64,000 bases of DNA from Bog-159 sp963785255 (GTDB lineage Bacteria > Acidobacteriota > Terriglobia > Bryobacterales > Bryobacteraceae). Each line of letters begins with the position of its first letter. The stretch's first letter is position 1. The notes below the pieces were generated by a model. It saw nothing but the letters and a program-made list of their open reading frames with translations. It did no database searches and was not told the DNA's origin. Shown piece by piece: positions 7,888-17,217 of the stretch. A program made the position numbers and the translations under genes. The stretch lies in NCBI GenBank assembly GCA_963785255.1, contig CAWAUR010000013.1:558001-622000 (forward strand), in the 5' to 3' direction.

Positions 7888-8532
7888 TCAGCGTGAACTT
7901 TGGAATCTAGACCGGGAAACGATGTCGCCGTCCGCACCGCCGGCGCGGATTTGGAGCGTGTGCACTCCATTGGGCAACCCCTCGACCGGCGCCTGCACGG
8001 ACAATTCAGCGTCCTCCATGGACGGCGCCGCCAGGAATCCGGATGACTCGCGGCGGCCGGACACGTCCAGTATTTCATAAAAATAAGACAAGCTCTTCTG
8101 GCTGGGCGCCAGGAAGCGCACCCCGTAGAAGCGGTCGCCCCGGCCGAGCACATGCACATCGGCGGCGCCATGTGCCGGTCCCGGCGCGAAGTAGATGCGC
8201 GCCAGCCGGGGTTGTCCGGCCTCCCGCGCGTGCTCCACCAGGACCAATGCCAACCCGGCAGCCAGAGCCAGATTCGCCGCCAGGGAAAGCCCCATCGCGG
8301 GACTCGGACGCAGCCAGCCGAGCCACTTCCCGCCAGTCTGCTGTGGGCGGGGCTGTGGCTCTCGCGCAACGGCCCTGGCATTCACCGAGAACGTCAATTC
8401 CAGCCGGACTTCGTCCGCGCATTCCGGGCAATCGAAAAGATGCTCCTCGAAGGCATCCTGCTCGGCGGCCGAAAGCTCATGTGCGACGTATCGTTCCGCG
8501 GCCTTTGAGCGGACCGCTTCATCGTGCTCCAT
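7888..8532 (-). CDS. Zinc-finger anti-sigma-factor-like membrane protein
   Basis: 214 residues. The N-terminus has the zf-HC2 arrangement: AERYVAHELSAAEQDAFEEH, then HLFDCPECADEV (H-x3-C-x2-C). One membrane helix lies at about 78-98 (MGLSLAANLALAAGLALVLV). The outer part (100-214) is beta-rich. This matches ECF anti-sigma factors, but no sigma factor gene lies next to it in the window, so its partner is unknown. First gene of the cluster leading to the CHAT protein. Confidence 0.75.
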   Translation of the reverse strand: MEHDEAVRSKAAERYVAHELSAAEQDAFEEHLFDCPECADEVRLELTFSVNARAVAREPQPRPQQTGGKWLGWLRPSPAMGLSLAANLALAAGLALVLVEHAREAGQPRLARIYFAPGPAHGAADVHVLGRGDRFYGVRFLAPSQKSLSYFYEILDVSGRRESSGFLAAPSMEDAELSVQAPVEGLPNGVHTLQIRAGGADGDIVSRSRFQSSR

Positions 8533-8607
8533 TCTTGCCCTCTGTTAGATAGTGCATTTCGAAGCCAAAGCGTTACAAAAATGCATCATAAATCTATTTT
8601 GGGCTGA

Positions 8608-8717
8608 GTAGGACAGGCTCCCGGCCTGTCCCTCCCGGTGGCCGGAAATGCAGCCGCAGCCAGAGTGGCTGCCCGACAAGGCACGTTTTCCTGGACAGGC
8701 CGGGAGGCCTGTCCTAC
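8608..8717. repeat. Inverted pair of RPT-C repeats
   Basis: GTAGGACAGGCTCCCGGCCTG starts at 8608, and its mirror GGACAGGCCGGGAGGCCTGT runs from 8693 to the end at 8717, with about 60 bp between. The right copy contains the TAG stop codon of the minus-strand gene ending at 8714. The pair resembles a bacterial interspersed mosaic element and could work as a terminator. Confidence 0.8.
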
Positions 8718-10645
8718 TGCACGTTGACGGTAACCGTGTTGGAAGTGGCTCCGCCAACCGTGAGCGTCAGAGGCACGGCGCTACTCGCAGCGATTCCCGC
8801 GGGCACCGCCGCATTCACCTGATACAACCCTACATATCCCGGCGCGAGCCCGGCGAATTGTGCGTCTTCCGTCACTCCGCCGATGGTCACCGTAACCGCA
8901 TTGGTGGTGTTCGAGAGCTGGTCGCCGGAACCCGCGGCGGCCCCGTCGGCCGGCGTGTTCGTGACCGGCCCCAGCCCGGTGCAGTAAATCAGAATGACGG
9001 TGGTTCCAGCCGTGGCCGGGTTGCCGGCGGAGATTAAATTATAGTTGGAGTCCAGAATGGCGCCGGCGCCGGTGCCCTGGGCATTCTGGGTAAAGATAGC
9101 CGGCGCAAATTGCGCCACGTTCACGGTTTGCGCCGAGCCTGCCGTGCTGTTGAGCGTAGCCGTAAGGCTGGCCGGGCCGCTCGTCGAAACTTCCCAAGGC
9201 ACCTGAATATTCACCTGGCCGCCCGACGCGTAAAACAAAGGCGCCGCCGTGGAGCCGAAGGCGAAAGATAGATTCTCCAGACTGTTCGAAAGGGGCACGC
9301 TGGAAGCCGTGGCGGGCGTGGTCAGGAAGAAATCGCCGAAGACGGCCGCAATGCTGCCGGGAGCCACGGGCGCCGAATAACTGGCATCGTTCACCACGCC
9401 CCCCGCATTGATCTGGGGCGTCTGCGCGACTGGAGTCAACAGGCGAATCACGTTATTGCCGCTATCTACGATATAGATCTTGCCGCCGTAGACCGCCACG
9501 CCGGAGGGATAACCCAGTTGCGCGCTGGTGGCCGCGCCTCCGTCGCCCGCATAGCCGGGGCCCAAGCCCTGGTTCCCGGCGATGGTGGAAATGTACCCGT
9601 CCAACGTGACCATGCGGATCACCTGGTTATCCGTATCGGCGATATACATATTCCCATTCGAGTCGAATGCAATGCCCTTCGGGTTGTTGAGTTCGGCCGT
9701 GTTAGCTAACCCGCCATCCCCTTTATAGCCGGCATTGCCGCTGCCATCGCCCACCACCGTCGAAATGACGCCGGCGGGAGTCACTTTGCGGATGGCGCCG
9801 TTGCCCGTGTCGGTGATATAAAGATTGCCGGAGGAATCCAGCAACACCGCCGTGGGGTTGTTGAGCAATGCGCTGGGCGCGAGACCTCCATCGCCGTTAT
9901 AGCCGGCGCCGATGGTGCTTTCTCCGGCAAAAGTATCGATGTCGCCGCTGGCCCAGGTCAAGCCGCCGATAAAATAATTGCTCTCGCAGCCAATGGGCGT
10001 TTGCGTCACACATACCACGCGCACCACGTTGTTGAACGCGTCGCCGATATAAATATTGCCGCCGCTATCCACCGCCACTCCCCAGGGGTTCCAAAGCTGG
10101 GCGCTGGTGGCTGCGCCCAAATCTCCGGAGAAAGCGGCGCCACTGCCTTCATTGCCGGCCACCGTGGAGATGACGCCTCCGGCGATCTTACGCACTTCGT
10201 AATTAAGGTTGTCCGCGAAGAAAAAATTGCTGTTGCTGTCGAAGGTCATGCCCGAGGGGCAGTTGATCTCAGTGCCGCTGGCCGTGGGAGACGATCCGTC
10301 CCCCGCGAATCCCGCGGTGCCGTTGCCCGCATAGGTGCTGATCTGGCCGCTCGAATTGACCTCACGGATGCGATTGTTGGAACAATCGGAAATGTACGCG
10401 TTGCCGGAAGAATCGAAAATCAAATCGGTGGGACCATTGAACTGCGCCGACGTGGCGGCGCCTCCATCGCCGGCATAGCCGCCGTTGCAGGGCGGGGTTG
10501 TGCCGCTCGCCGCACAGGTTCCATACACTGTGCTGATGGTGTAAGACTGCGCCCAGCCAGCGGCGGGCAGCAGCAAGAATAAGAAAACGGGAGCCAGCCA
10601 CAAGCTTCCCTGTCCGAATCGCGAATGAATGAATCGATTAGTCAC
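8714..10645 (-). CDS. Secreted NHL-repeat protein with TIGR03437 C-terminal domain
   Basis: About 643 residues from GTG 10645, which has AAGG nine bases upstream and leads straight into a signal peptide (LWLAPVFLFLLLPAAGWAQ); a TTG at 10681 is the alternative. Residues about 30-410 hold NHL repeats of the form GNIYIxDxxNNxVRxV, predicted to fold as a beta-propeller. The last 220 residues are the TIGR03437 domain (NDASYSAPVAPGSIAAVFG at its start), characteristic of Solibacter-type Acidobacteria. Likely extracellular; ligand unknown. The stop codon lies inside an RPT-C repeat. Confidence 0.85.
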   Translation of the reverse strand: MTNRFIHSRFGQGSLWLAPVFLFLLLPAAGWAQSYTISTVYGTCAASGTTPPCNGGYAGDGGAATSAQFNGPTDLIFDSSGNAYISDCSNNRIREVNSSGQISTYAGNGTAGFAGDGSSPTASGTEINCPSGMTFDSNSNFFFADNLNYEVRKIAGGVISTVAGNEGSGAAFSGDLGAATSAQLWNPWGVAVDSGGNIYIGDAFNNVVRVVCVTQTPIGCESNYFIGGLTWASGDIDTFAGESTIGAGYNGDGGLAPSALLNNPTAVLLDSSGNLYITDTGNGAIRKVTPAGVISTVVGDGSGNAGYKGDGGLANTAELNNPKGIAFDSNGNMYIADTDNQVIRMVTLDGYISTIAGNQGLGPGYAGDGGAATSAQLGYPSGVAVYGGKIYIVDSGNNVIRLLTPVAQTPQINAGGVVNDASYSAPVAPGSIAAVFGDFFLTTPATASSVPLSNSLENLSFAFGSTAAPLFYASGGQVNIQVPWEVSTSGPASLTATLNSTAGSAQTVNVAQFAPAIFTQNAQGTGAGAILDSNYNLISAGNPATAGTTVILIYCTGLGPVTNTPADGAAAGSGDQLSNTTNAVTVTIGGVTEDAQFAGLAPGYVGLYQVNAAVPAGIAASSAVPLTLTVGGATSNTVTVNVQ

Positions 10646-10677
10646 TGTGACGACCTTTTTTGCTCGGTATAAAACAC

Positions 10678-10956
10678 TCAACGGAGTTTGTATCTCCGCA
10701 GCAGCTCCGTTACCGGCATCAGCCGGTCGCGCACACGCTTCTCTTCTGTGGCGGGGAGGGAAATGAGACGAATATTCTCCAGAAGCTTATCATAAGCCTT
10801 GACCAGATCCACTGCGACACGCGCGGCAGTCAGACGGTCTCCGGCGCTGGCCGCCGCATGCGCCCGCTGCGCCAAGTCCAGGCAATTCCGCACTTCACCA
10901 CGGATATGGGGATCTTCAATTTCCGGTTCGCGAGGGAGTGGCAAGATTGCCATCCC
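10678..10956 (-). CDS. Small hypothetical protein
   Basis: 92 residues from ATG 10956; the frame stays open to 11166, but that part lacks protein-like composition. The sequence is helical and charged (VRNCLDLAQRAHAAASAGDR ... VDLVKAYDKLLENIRL), as in small helical-bundle proteins. It precedes the NHL gene with no room for a separate terminator. Family unknown; a longer start cannot be excluded. Confidence 0.4.
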   Translation of the reverse strand, partial: GMAILPLPREPEIEDPHIRGEVRNCLDLAQRAHAAASAGDRLTAARVAVDLVKAYDKLLENIRLISLPATEEKRVRDRLMPVTELLRRYKLR

Positions 10957-11172
10957 GCGCACTAAAGCTTCGTCCAGGACAACCGGCCTGCCAGACCGCG
11001 CATGCCGCACGCGGCCGTCGACGGGAGCACAAACGGTAAAGCGTGAAATACGTTTTCCACAGTTATGGATTACCCCTGCAACGGGAAACGCCAGGCACCG
11101 CGCACGAGTTACCGCTTTGCTGTTAAGTCTTTGTAAAATCTGCGATTTAGGCGAATGGTCCGGCATGTTGGC

Positions 11173-12126
11173 TTAGCGCGAACTGTACGTCGGATACCAA
11201 CGCAGCCCCACATAAACTCCGGGGTAGCTGGCGTAGACGAATTCGGTGTTCTCGGGTGAAGTCTTGAAGTGAAACGTTTTCAAGCCGCCCTGGATCTCGA
11301 ACTTTCCGAACCGGTAGTTCAAGGATGCCTCGGCATCGTAAATCGTGGAGCGATGCGGGAAAATGAATCCCGATGCGCGCGCTTCGAACCGTAGTGGGTG
11401 GCTCAACTGATAATCCACGCCCAGGCCGAAGCTGGGGAACACGAACCAATCCAGGCCCTGGGCCACGGTTTCGATCGGGTTGCCCGAGGCGTCCGTGGTT
11501 CCGTGCCGCAGGGGAGCGTCGAGGCCGCCGGAGAAGGTCACGGTCTGCACCTCCCACAAGGTCTTCACGTGGAACTTGGAATCCTTGACCGGAAAGGGCC
11601 ACGACAGATAATCCAGCGTCACCTTGGCGTTTTGCATGGTGTAGTGCGTGGCCAGGTAATCGCCCTGATAATATTGGGTGCCGTAGATGATCAGATCCTG
11701 GGGAGCGGTGGGGTTGCCGAACCCCTGCACCCGGAAATAGGAAAATCGCAACGTGTGGTGCTGCTTCTTGCCGATCGGAATGCTCAGGATGCCGGTTTCC
11801 GCGAGCCGCGGACGGCCGCCGAAATCGAGGGTGCTGGGATCTACGTTGGTGTCCAGATGTCCTGTTCCCATCATGGGATGTCCGATTCCCTCAAACCCCT
11901 GCACGGTGATCGACACACCCTGACCGCCAATAAAGCTCCCCGGCGGCGTGATTACCGGCGGAGGCGGAGGCGGCGTGGACGGCGGCGCGGCCGCCTGCTG
12001 GCCCGCGGCCGGCGATTGCGACTGCGGCGCGCCCGGTTGCTGCGCGGCGAGCGGCCGCCCGGCGATGACCGCGCACGGCACGCACACACTAAGAATCCTG
12101 ACAGCCAACTTCACGGTATTACCCAT
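11173..12126 (-). CDS. Putative outer-membrane beta-barrel protein
   Basis: 317 residues. N-terminal signal peptide (VKLAVRILSVCVPCAVIAG ... AAQQ), then a Gln/Ala/Pro-rich linker with a run of prolines (about 48-60). Residues 85-317 consist of alternating beta strands with aromatic ends (HTLRFSYFRVQGF, VTLDYLSWPF, FGLGVDYQLS) and the protein closes VYVGLRWYP-TYSSR, the look of a porin-like barrel. No specific family. Probably monocistronic. Confidence 0.65.
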   Translation of the reverse strand: MGNTVKLAVRILSVCVPCAVIAGRPLAAQQPGAPQSQSPAAGQQAAAPPSTPPPPPPVITPPGSFIGGQGVSITVQGFEGIGHPMMGTGHLDTNVDPSTLDFGGRPRLAETGILSIPIGKKQHHTLRFSYFRVQGFGNPTAPQDLIIYGTQYYQGDYLATHYTMQNAKVTLDYLSWPFPVKDSKFHVKTLWEVQTVTFSGGLDAPLRHGTTDASGNPIETVAQGLDWFVFPSFGLGVDYQLSHPLRFEARASGFIFPHRSTIYDAEASLNYRFGKFEIQGGLKTFHFKTSPENTEFVYASYPGVYVGLRWYPTYSSR

Positions 12127-12189
12127 CGAATATAGGCTCCGAAAACTGCGATAACGGCGGGCTTGCTGGCGCGCGCGACCTTGCCCATT

Positions 12190-12990
12190 CTAGAGCGCCA
12201 GTTCTTTATGATACATCATGTCCTTCAAGCTGAATTTGGCCCGGATCTCGATCTGTTCTAGCTTGGTGGTGAAGACCACCTCGCGATCGTCCTCCGTGAG
12301 AGGCACCACGTCGCGCGGAAAACCGAACAGCAGGGTGGGCGTGCCGGAACTGGCCGGGTCGCCTTTGAGCACGGCGCTGGGCTGCGCGGGAGATTTTCCC
12401 TTGGGCTCCAGATACGTGAGGTCCTTGATCCGTTCCAGCACTTCCGCGGTCAATCCCTTGGAGATGGTGGCTTGCGTGTCGCCGTCGTCGCTGTGCTGGC
12501 GTCCCGTGGCGAGGATGGGAACACCGCTCACGCTGATCACGTAGTCGCCGGCCAGCGCTTCGGGCAATGCCGATTTCATGGCCGCGCGGATGGGCTTGGC
12601 GCTTTCCCACCGAACCGTGGCCCTATAAGATAAAGGCATTCCATTATCGTCTGGCCCCCGGCTGCCGCCCGCGCTGCGGCCACCCCCGCCGACGCCCGGA
12701 TATCCGCCTCCAGGAGATCCACCGCCGCCCACACCGGGATCGGCCAGGCCTCCTCCGCCTGGAATCTTGGGGGCGTAGGGGCGGCTGAGCGACGAGGAAG
12801 CCGCGTTCACATCCTTGGCCCACGGCGACTTCGAGACCAGTCTCGAGACTTCGTCGGAAGACCATTTATCCGGATCTTTCTTGTTCCAGAAATCCGAACT
12901 TGCGGCGTACAGCCGCAACGAGGTTTGGGCACCCGCGCCGGCCGCCAGCATCAGCAGTCCACGGCGCGTAAGTCCATTATTACGAGGCAT
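12190..12990 (-). CDS. Secreted hypothetical protein with Tat-like signal
   Basis: 266 residues. The start MPRNNGLTRRGLLMLAAGAG has twin arginines and a hydrophobic run typical of Tat export. Just after follows FWNKKDPDKWSSDEVSRLVS, a short motif I associate with secreted acidobacterial proteins (GWxTD-like neighbourhood). A Gly/Pro-rich linker (about 75-110) joins it to a compact C-terminal domain (120-266). No enzymatic residues are recognisable; function unknown. Confidence 0.65.
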   Translation of the reverse strand: MPRNNGLTRRGLLMLAAGAGAQTSLRLYAASSDFWNKKDPDKWSSDEVSRLVSKSPWAKDVNAASSSLSRPYAPKIPGGGGLADPGVGGGGSPGGGYPGVGGGGRSAGGSRGPDDNGMPLSYRATVRWESAKPIRAAMKSALPEALAGDYVISVSGVPILATGRQHSDDGDTQATISKGLTAEVLERIKDLTYLEPKGKSPAQPSAVLKGDPASSGTPTLLFGFPRDVVPLTEDDREVVFTTKLEQIEIRAKFSLKDMMYHKELAL

Positions 12991-13072
12991 CGTTTGTACC
13001 TAATAAGCTTCAGACGTGAGAGCAGGCACGGAAGGTTGCAGGGAATGACCGTGCCAAATCCGTACGGCTGTG

Positions 13073-13248
13073 ACTGGCCGCAACCGTTGTGACCCGTTGT
13101 GACCGAGCCGCAGCCGTTGTGACCGAGCCGCAGCCGTTGTCACCGAGCCGCAACCGTTGTGACCGAGCCGCAGCCGTTGTGACTGAGCCGCAGCCGTTGT
13201 GACCGAGCCGCAGCCGTTGTGACTGAGCCGCGACCGTAAGGGAGCGGG
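13073..13248. repeat. RPT-A relative with 20-nt tandem array
   Basis: About eight copies of GAGCCGCAGCCGTTGTGACC (20 nt) end in the RPT-A right arm GAGCCGCGACCGTAAGGGAG. The left arm is missing or badly decayed. Minus-strand ORFs across it (NGCGSVTTAAAQSQ...) are low-complexity artefacts. Confidence 0.85.
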
Positions 13249-13333
13249 CCAGCGCCAGCGCCAGTGCGCGACACAAGAGTGTATATCTCCCGCGACACGG
13301 CCCCAGCCAGCAGATGCAGTAGCCTCGGTGTTA

Positions 13334-13424
13334 TCGGCGTTCATCGGCGGCCATATTCGTTTTCCTGAAACCGGCGAATACCCTCCGCGCAACCCGAGTT
13401 TATCAGCCGCCGATGAACGCCCGA
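13334..13424. repeat. Inverted repeat beside the DinB-like gene
   Basis: TCGGCGTTCATCGGCGG (13334-13350) is mirrored by CCGCCGATGAACGCCCGA (13407-13424, one extra C), 56 bp apart. It abuts the 3' end of the DinB-like gene and may be a terminator or a relic of a small element. Confidence 0.6.
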
Positions 13425-13426
13425 AA

Positions 13427-13981
13427 TCAGGCCCCCGCCCGCACCGTCTTCATCCGCTCCATACGCTCCTGCATCTGCCGCGTAAGATGCGGCGTAATCC
13501 CCAGCATCCGCTCCATCGTCATCAACTGCGCGCGATGGTGCATCTCGTGTTCCTTGGGTCCCAGCAGCATCTCGAAACGCACCTTAGTAGCCGGCGTCAT
13601 GCCCTGCGGAAAGTGCATGGTTTCGGCCAGCGCGCTCTCCGAAAGAGCTTCCAGAGCCGCCGCGAAATGCTCGCCTTCGCTCCTCAGCAGTTCCACAATC
13701 TCGCTCTTCGATCGCGCCACTTTTTCCTCGGCGATCATCTGGGCGATCAGGCTCATGAAATCGAAGCCTTCCATGCTGGTGCGCCGCTCGATCATGTGCA
13801 CCCGCTCCGGAAAACGCGTGCTCACCGCGATATGCACCAGCGTCTCGGCCACCGAGCGCGTATCCGGCGTCGCACGAAAGCCGTAATGCGCCTCGGGTAT
13901 TTCCTCGGCAATCTGAATCGTATTCTTGCGGACGGTGCGGAACGCATCGGCCAGCTCTTTCGGTCCGTAATAAGTCACCAT
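13427..13981 (-). CDS. DinB-family protein
   Basis: 184 residues. The four-helix-bundle DinB/YfiT pattern is visible: His in VAETLVHIAVSTRF (about 50) and the paired His motif EHEMHHRAQLMTMERMLG (about 148-165), which are the usual metal ligands. Members include thiol-dependent transferases and many proteins of unknown role. Monocistronic; divergent from deoB, with about 65 bp between their starts. Confidence 0.8.
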   Translation of the reverse strand: MVTYYGPKELADAFRTVRKNTIQIAEEIPEAHYGFRATPDTRSVAETLVHIAVSTRFPERVHMIERRTSMEGFDFMSLIAQMIAEEKVARSKSEIVELLRSEGEHFAAALEALSESALAETMHFPQGMTPATKVRFEMLLGPKEHEMHHRAQLMTMERMLGITPHLTRQMQERMERMKTVRAGA

Positions 13982-14046
13982 AAGTCCCCTCCCAAAATCG
14001 GATGCGCACCACTTGAATGGCGATGCAAGGATGTTACATTCAATTG

Positions 14047-15210
14047 GTGTTCCGCCGCGTGATCTGGATCGTGCTCGATAGCGTCGGCATCGGCGAGATG
14101 CCCGACGCCGCGGCTTACGGCGATACCGGCAGCGACACGCTGGGCAACATCGCGCGGCGCCGTCCGCTGCACCTGCCGAATCTTTGCCGGCTGGGGCTCG
14201 GCAACATCAAGCTGCTCACCGGACTTCCACCAGCCATGGAGCCGGAAGCCGCCTTCGGACGATGCGCTTTGGCGTCCCCCGGCAAGGACACCACCACCGG
14301 ACATTGGGAGATGGCCGGCATCCATTTGGAAAAACCTTTTCCCCTTTACCCGCACGGATTTCCGCCCGAAATCATGCAGGAGTTCGAGCGCCGCATCGCG
14401 CGCCACACGCTCGGCAACAAAGCCGCTTCGGGAACCGAAATCATTAAGGAACTGGGCGCGGAGCACATGCGCACCGGCTCGCCCATCGTCTATACATCGG
14501 CCGATAGCGTGTTCCAGGTGGCCGCGCATGAGGAAGTCATCCCGCTTTGGGAGTTGTACAAGATTTGCGAAACCGCCCGCGAACTTCTGCGTGGACCCTA
14601 TGAAGTCGGCCGCGTGATCGCGCGTCCCTTCACCGGTTCCGCGGGAGCCTTCGTGCGCACACCCAATCGCAAGGATTACGCCGTGCCGCCGCCGCGCGGC
14701 ATGCTGCTCGATGTGCTCGACGCCCGCGGCGTGGCCGTGCACAGCGTCGGCAAGATCTTCGATGTATTCCTGGGCCGCGGCATCCGCGATTATTCGAAAA
14801 CTAAGAACAACGCCGAGGGCATGGCGCATACCCTCGAAGCCATGCGCTCGTTCGACGCCGGATTGATCTTCGTGAACTTAGTCGATTTCGATCAGCAATA
14901 TGGGCATCGTAACGACGTGGAGGGCTACGCCGCGGCGCTCGAGCAATTCGATGCCTGGCTGCCGGATTTCATGGCCGCCTGGCGGCCCGACGACCTTGCC
15001 ATCCTGACCGCCGATCATGGTTGCGACCCCACCACGCCATCCACGGATCACAGCCGCGAGTATGTGCCGCTGCTGGCCTGCGGACCGCGCGTCCGCCAGG
15101 GCGCCAACTTGGGCTTGCGCTCTACGCTGTCGGACATCGGCCAGACCGTGGCGCAAAATTTTGGAGCGGAAATCGCTCAAGGAACCACCTTCTTACCTGA
15201 GATCCTATGA
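14047..15210 (+). CDS. deoB: Phosphopentomutase
   Basis: Interconverts ribose-1-phosphate and ribose-5-phosphate (and the deoxy forms) in nucleoside salvage. About 387 residues from GTG 14047, which gives the typical VFRRVIWIVLDSVGIGEMP opening; ATG 14017 in the same frame is the alternative. Alkaline-phosphatase-superfamily motifs are present: metal Asp in VLDSVGIG, the phospho-acceptor Thr in GKDTTTGHWEMAG, and metal ligands in ADHGCDPTTPSTDHSREY. Its stop overlaps the tpiA start (ATGA), so the two are translationally coupled. Confidence 0.93.
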   Translation: MFRRVIWIVLDSVGIGEMPDAAAYGDTGSDTLGNIARRRPLHLPNLCRLGLGNIKLLTGLPPAMEPEAAFGRCALASPGKDTTTGHWEMAGIHLEKPFPLYPHGFPPEIMQEFERRIARHTLGNKAASGTEIIKELGAEHMRTGSPIVYTSADSVFQVAAHEEVIPLWELYKICETARELLRGPYEVGRVIARPFTGSAGAFVRTPNRKDYAVPPPRGMLLDVLDARGVAVHSVGKIFDVFLGRGIRDYSKTKNNAEGMAHTLEAMRSFDAGLIFVNLVDFDQQYGHRNDVEGYAAALEQFDAWLPDFMAAWRPDDLAILTADHGCDPTTPSTDHSREYVPLLACGPRVRQGANLGLRSTLSDIGQTVAQNFGAEIAQGTTFLPEIL

Positions 15211-15956
15211 GAAAACCAATCATGGCGGGCAATTGGAAGATGTACAAGACGCCCGCCCAAACCACCGTTTTTTTTGAAAAGTTCCGGCCGCTGGTCGAGC
15301 AGGCCGGGCATTGCGAGATCGTCATCTGTCCGCCCTACACGGATATCGCCGCGGCCGTGGCGGCCGCCCAGGGAACGCGCATCGGCATCGGCGCGCAGGA
15401 TCTGTATTGGGTCAAAGAGGGCGCCTTCACCGGCGAAGTCTCCGGCCCGATGATCAAGGCCTGCGGCTGTTCGCACGTGCTGGTCGGGCACAGCGAGCGG
15501 CGCCAGTATTTCGAAGAGACCAACGAAACCGTGCTGCAGCGCACCATCGCCGCGCTGGACGCCGGTTTGACGCCCATCGTCTGCGTGGGCGAGCGCCTGG
15601 CGGAGCGCGAATCGGGCGAAACCGAAGCCCTGCTGGCGCTGCAATTCAAGGGCGGCATTGCATTGCTCAGTCCCGCACAGTTCGCGAAAATCGTTATCGC
15701 GTACGAGCCCGTGTGGGCCATCGGCACAGGCAAGACGGCCACGCCCGAGATCGCCGCGGATGCCCATCGCGTGCTGCGCGGACAAGTGCGTGCGCATTAC
15801 GGACCGGCGCTCGCGGATGCCGTGCGCATTCTGTACGGCGGCAGCGTCAAGCCGGATAGCGTGCGTTCGCTGATGGCCCAGCCGGAAATCGACGGCGTTC
15901 TGGTCGGCGGCGCCAGCCTTGACCCGAATTCCTTCGCCAGTATCGTGAACTTCTAA
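15207..15956 (+). CDS. tpiA: Triosephosphate isomerase
   Basis: Interconverts dihydroxyacetone phosphate and glyceraldehyde 3-phosphate in glycolysis/gluconeogenesis. 249 residues, the normal length. Catalytic residues are all visible: Asn-Lys in AGNWKMYK, His in VGHSERR, Glu in AYEPVWAIGTG, and the phosphate-binding loop ILYGGSVKPDS near the end. Overlaps deoB by 4 bp, an unusual pairing that would join pentose-phosphate salvage to triose metabolism. Confidence 0.96.
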   Translation: MRKPIMAGNWKMYKTPAQTTVFFEKFRPLVEQAGHCEIVICPPYTDIAAAVAAAQGTRIGIGAQDLYWVKEGAFTGEVSGPMIKACGCSHVLVGHSERRQYFEETNETVLQRTIAALDAGLTPIVCVGERLAERESGETEALLALQFKGGIALLSPAQFAKIVIAYEPVWAIGTGKTATPEIAADAHRVLRGQVRAHYGPALADAVRILYGGSVKPDSVRSLMAQPEIDGVLVGGASLDPNSFASIVNF

Positions 15957-16083
15957 AGTGGCGCAGGCGCCCTGCCCGATCGGCGGTGTGGTCTGACGAC
16001 GATTTAGCGTCGCTGCCGGCCCACCGCTGGGTTAACGAAGGAGAGTATGCGGCGCCACCCTTCGCGCCCGGATAATAGGTGCT

Positions 16084-17193
16084 GTGTGGCGCGTAACCTG
16101 CCTGATCGGAGCCTGCGTTTGCCTGTGGATCGGCTTCAGCCTCTTCGAGCGCGGTACCGACTTTAACCAGTTCTATGCCGCCGCGGAGTTGGCGGGAACC
16201 GGTCATGTCTACGATTTCGCGCGCATTCAGGAGTTGGAACTGCGGCATGGAAATCATCCGATTCCGTTCGGCCGGTTGCCCGTGTACGCCGTGCTGCTGA
16301 AGCCGCTGACAGCTCTCGGATTCAAATACGCGCGCCTTGCATGGATGCTGGTGAATCTGGCCGCGTTGCTAGGCTTTGCCGCGATGTGGCCGGCCGGCCG
16401 GAGGCAGGATCGCTGGATGATGCTGTGCTGGTCGTGCCCGGCAGCCATTCTGCTTTCCACCGGTCAGGATACCGGATTGTTTCTGTTTTCGATCGTGCTG
16501 GGGCTGCGGCTGCTGCAATCGGGGCGCGAGTTCGCCGCAGGATTGGTCTTCTCGCTGTGCGCCGCCAAGTTTCATTTGGCGCTCGGGATTCCGATTTTTC
16601 TGCTGGCGCGCCGCAAGTGGGGCGCCCTGGCCGGCGGACTGGCCGGCGGAGTGCTGCAACTGGCCATTTCGTTTGCGGCGGAAGGGCGCGCCTGGCCCAC
16701 CAAGCTGTGGCAGCTTTCGGCGATCTCCGATTTCAGCCCATCGCCTGCCAAGATGCCCAATCTGTTGGGGCTGACGCACGCGTTGCCCTATGGCAGCGCA
16801 TTGGAAGTGGGGCTGGGCTTGATGACGCTTTGCGCGATATGGGCGATCGCGCGGCGCTCGCCTTTGGCCATAGGCGCTACGGCGGCTATTACGGGCGGTT
16901 TGCTGGTGAGCCATCATTCCTATGTGTACGACGGCGTGCTGCTGCTGCCGGCCATGGCGCTGATCTTGCGCTTGCCCGTTCCACAACCGCTGCGCTATGG
17001 GGCGCTGGCATTGTGCGTCCCGATTCCGTACCTGCTGTTGATGCAGGAGCATGGATCGTGGATTGCGGCGCAGATCGCCATCAACGGCGTGGCACTGTCG
17101 CTGTTGGCCCTGCTGGCGCTCCATGGCCTGAAGCGCTCCGCTGCTAAAGTCCAGACACGGACGGCTTGCCGTGTTGAAGCCGCCGGTATCTGA
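16084..17193 (+). CDS. GT87-like polytopic membrane protein (DUF2029)
   Basis: 369 residues from GTG 16084, with about ten hydrophobic segments. The N-terminal loop DFNQFYAAAELAGTGHVYDF carries the acidic/aromatic pattern of GT-C (family GT87) mannosyl/arabinosyl-transferase-like proteins, and FGRLPVYAVLLKPL follows. Such enzymes use polyprenyl-phosphate sugars; the acceptor here is unknown. A strong ribosome site (AAGGAG, 16038-16043) serves an ATG at 16047 that is out of frame with the gene, so a small frameshift or a short upstream ORF is possible. Confidence 0.65.
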   Translation: MWRVTCLIGACVCLWIGFSLFERGTDFNQFYAAAELAGTGHVYDFARIQELELRHGNHPIPFGRLPVYAVLLKPLTALGFKYARLAWMLVNLAALLGFAAMWPAGRRQDRWMMLCWSCPAAILLSTGQDTGLFLFSIVLGLRLLQSGREFAAGLVFSLCAAKFHLALGIPIFLLARRKWGALAGGLAGGVLQLAISFAAEGRAWPTKLWQLSAISDFSPSPAKMPNLLGLTHALPYGSALEVGLGLMTLCAIWAIARRSPLAIGATAAITGGLLVSHHSYVYDGVLLLPAMALILRLPVPQPLRYGALALCVPIPYLLLMQEHGSWIAAQIAINGVALSLLALLALHGLKRSAAKVQTRTACRVEAAGI

Positions 17194-17217
17194 AACTCTG
17201 TGGGCTTGGCTGCCAGC

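Noticed and set aside
13000..13392. Minus-strand ORF with repeated NGCGSVTTAA
   Set aside because: Translation of the 20-nt tandem array; no start signal.
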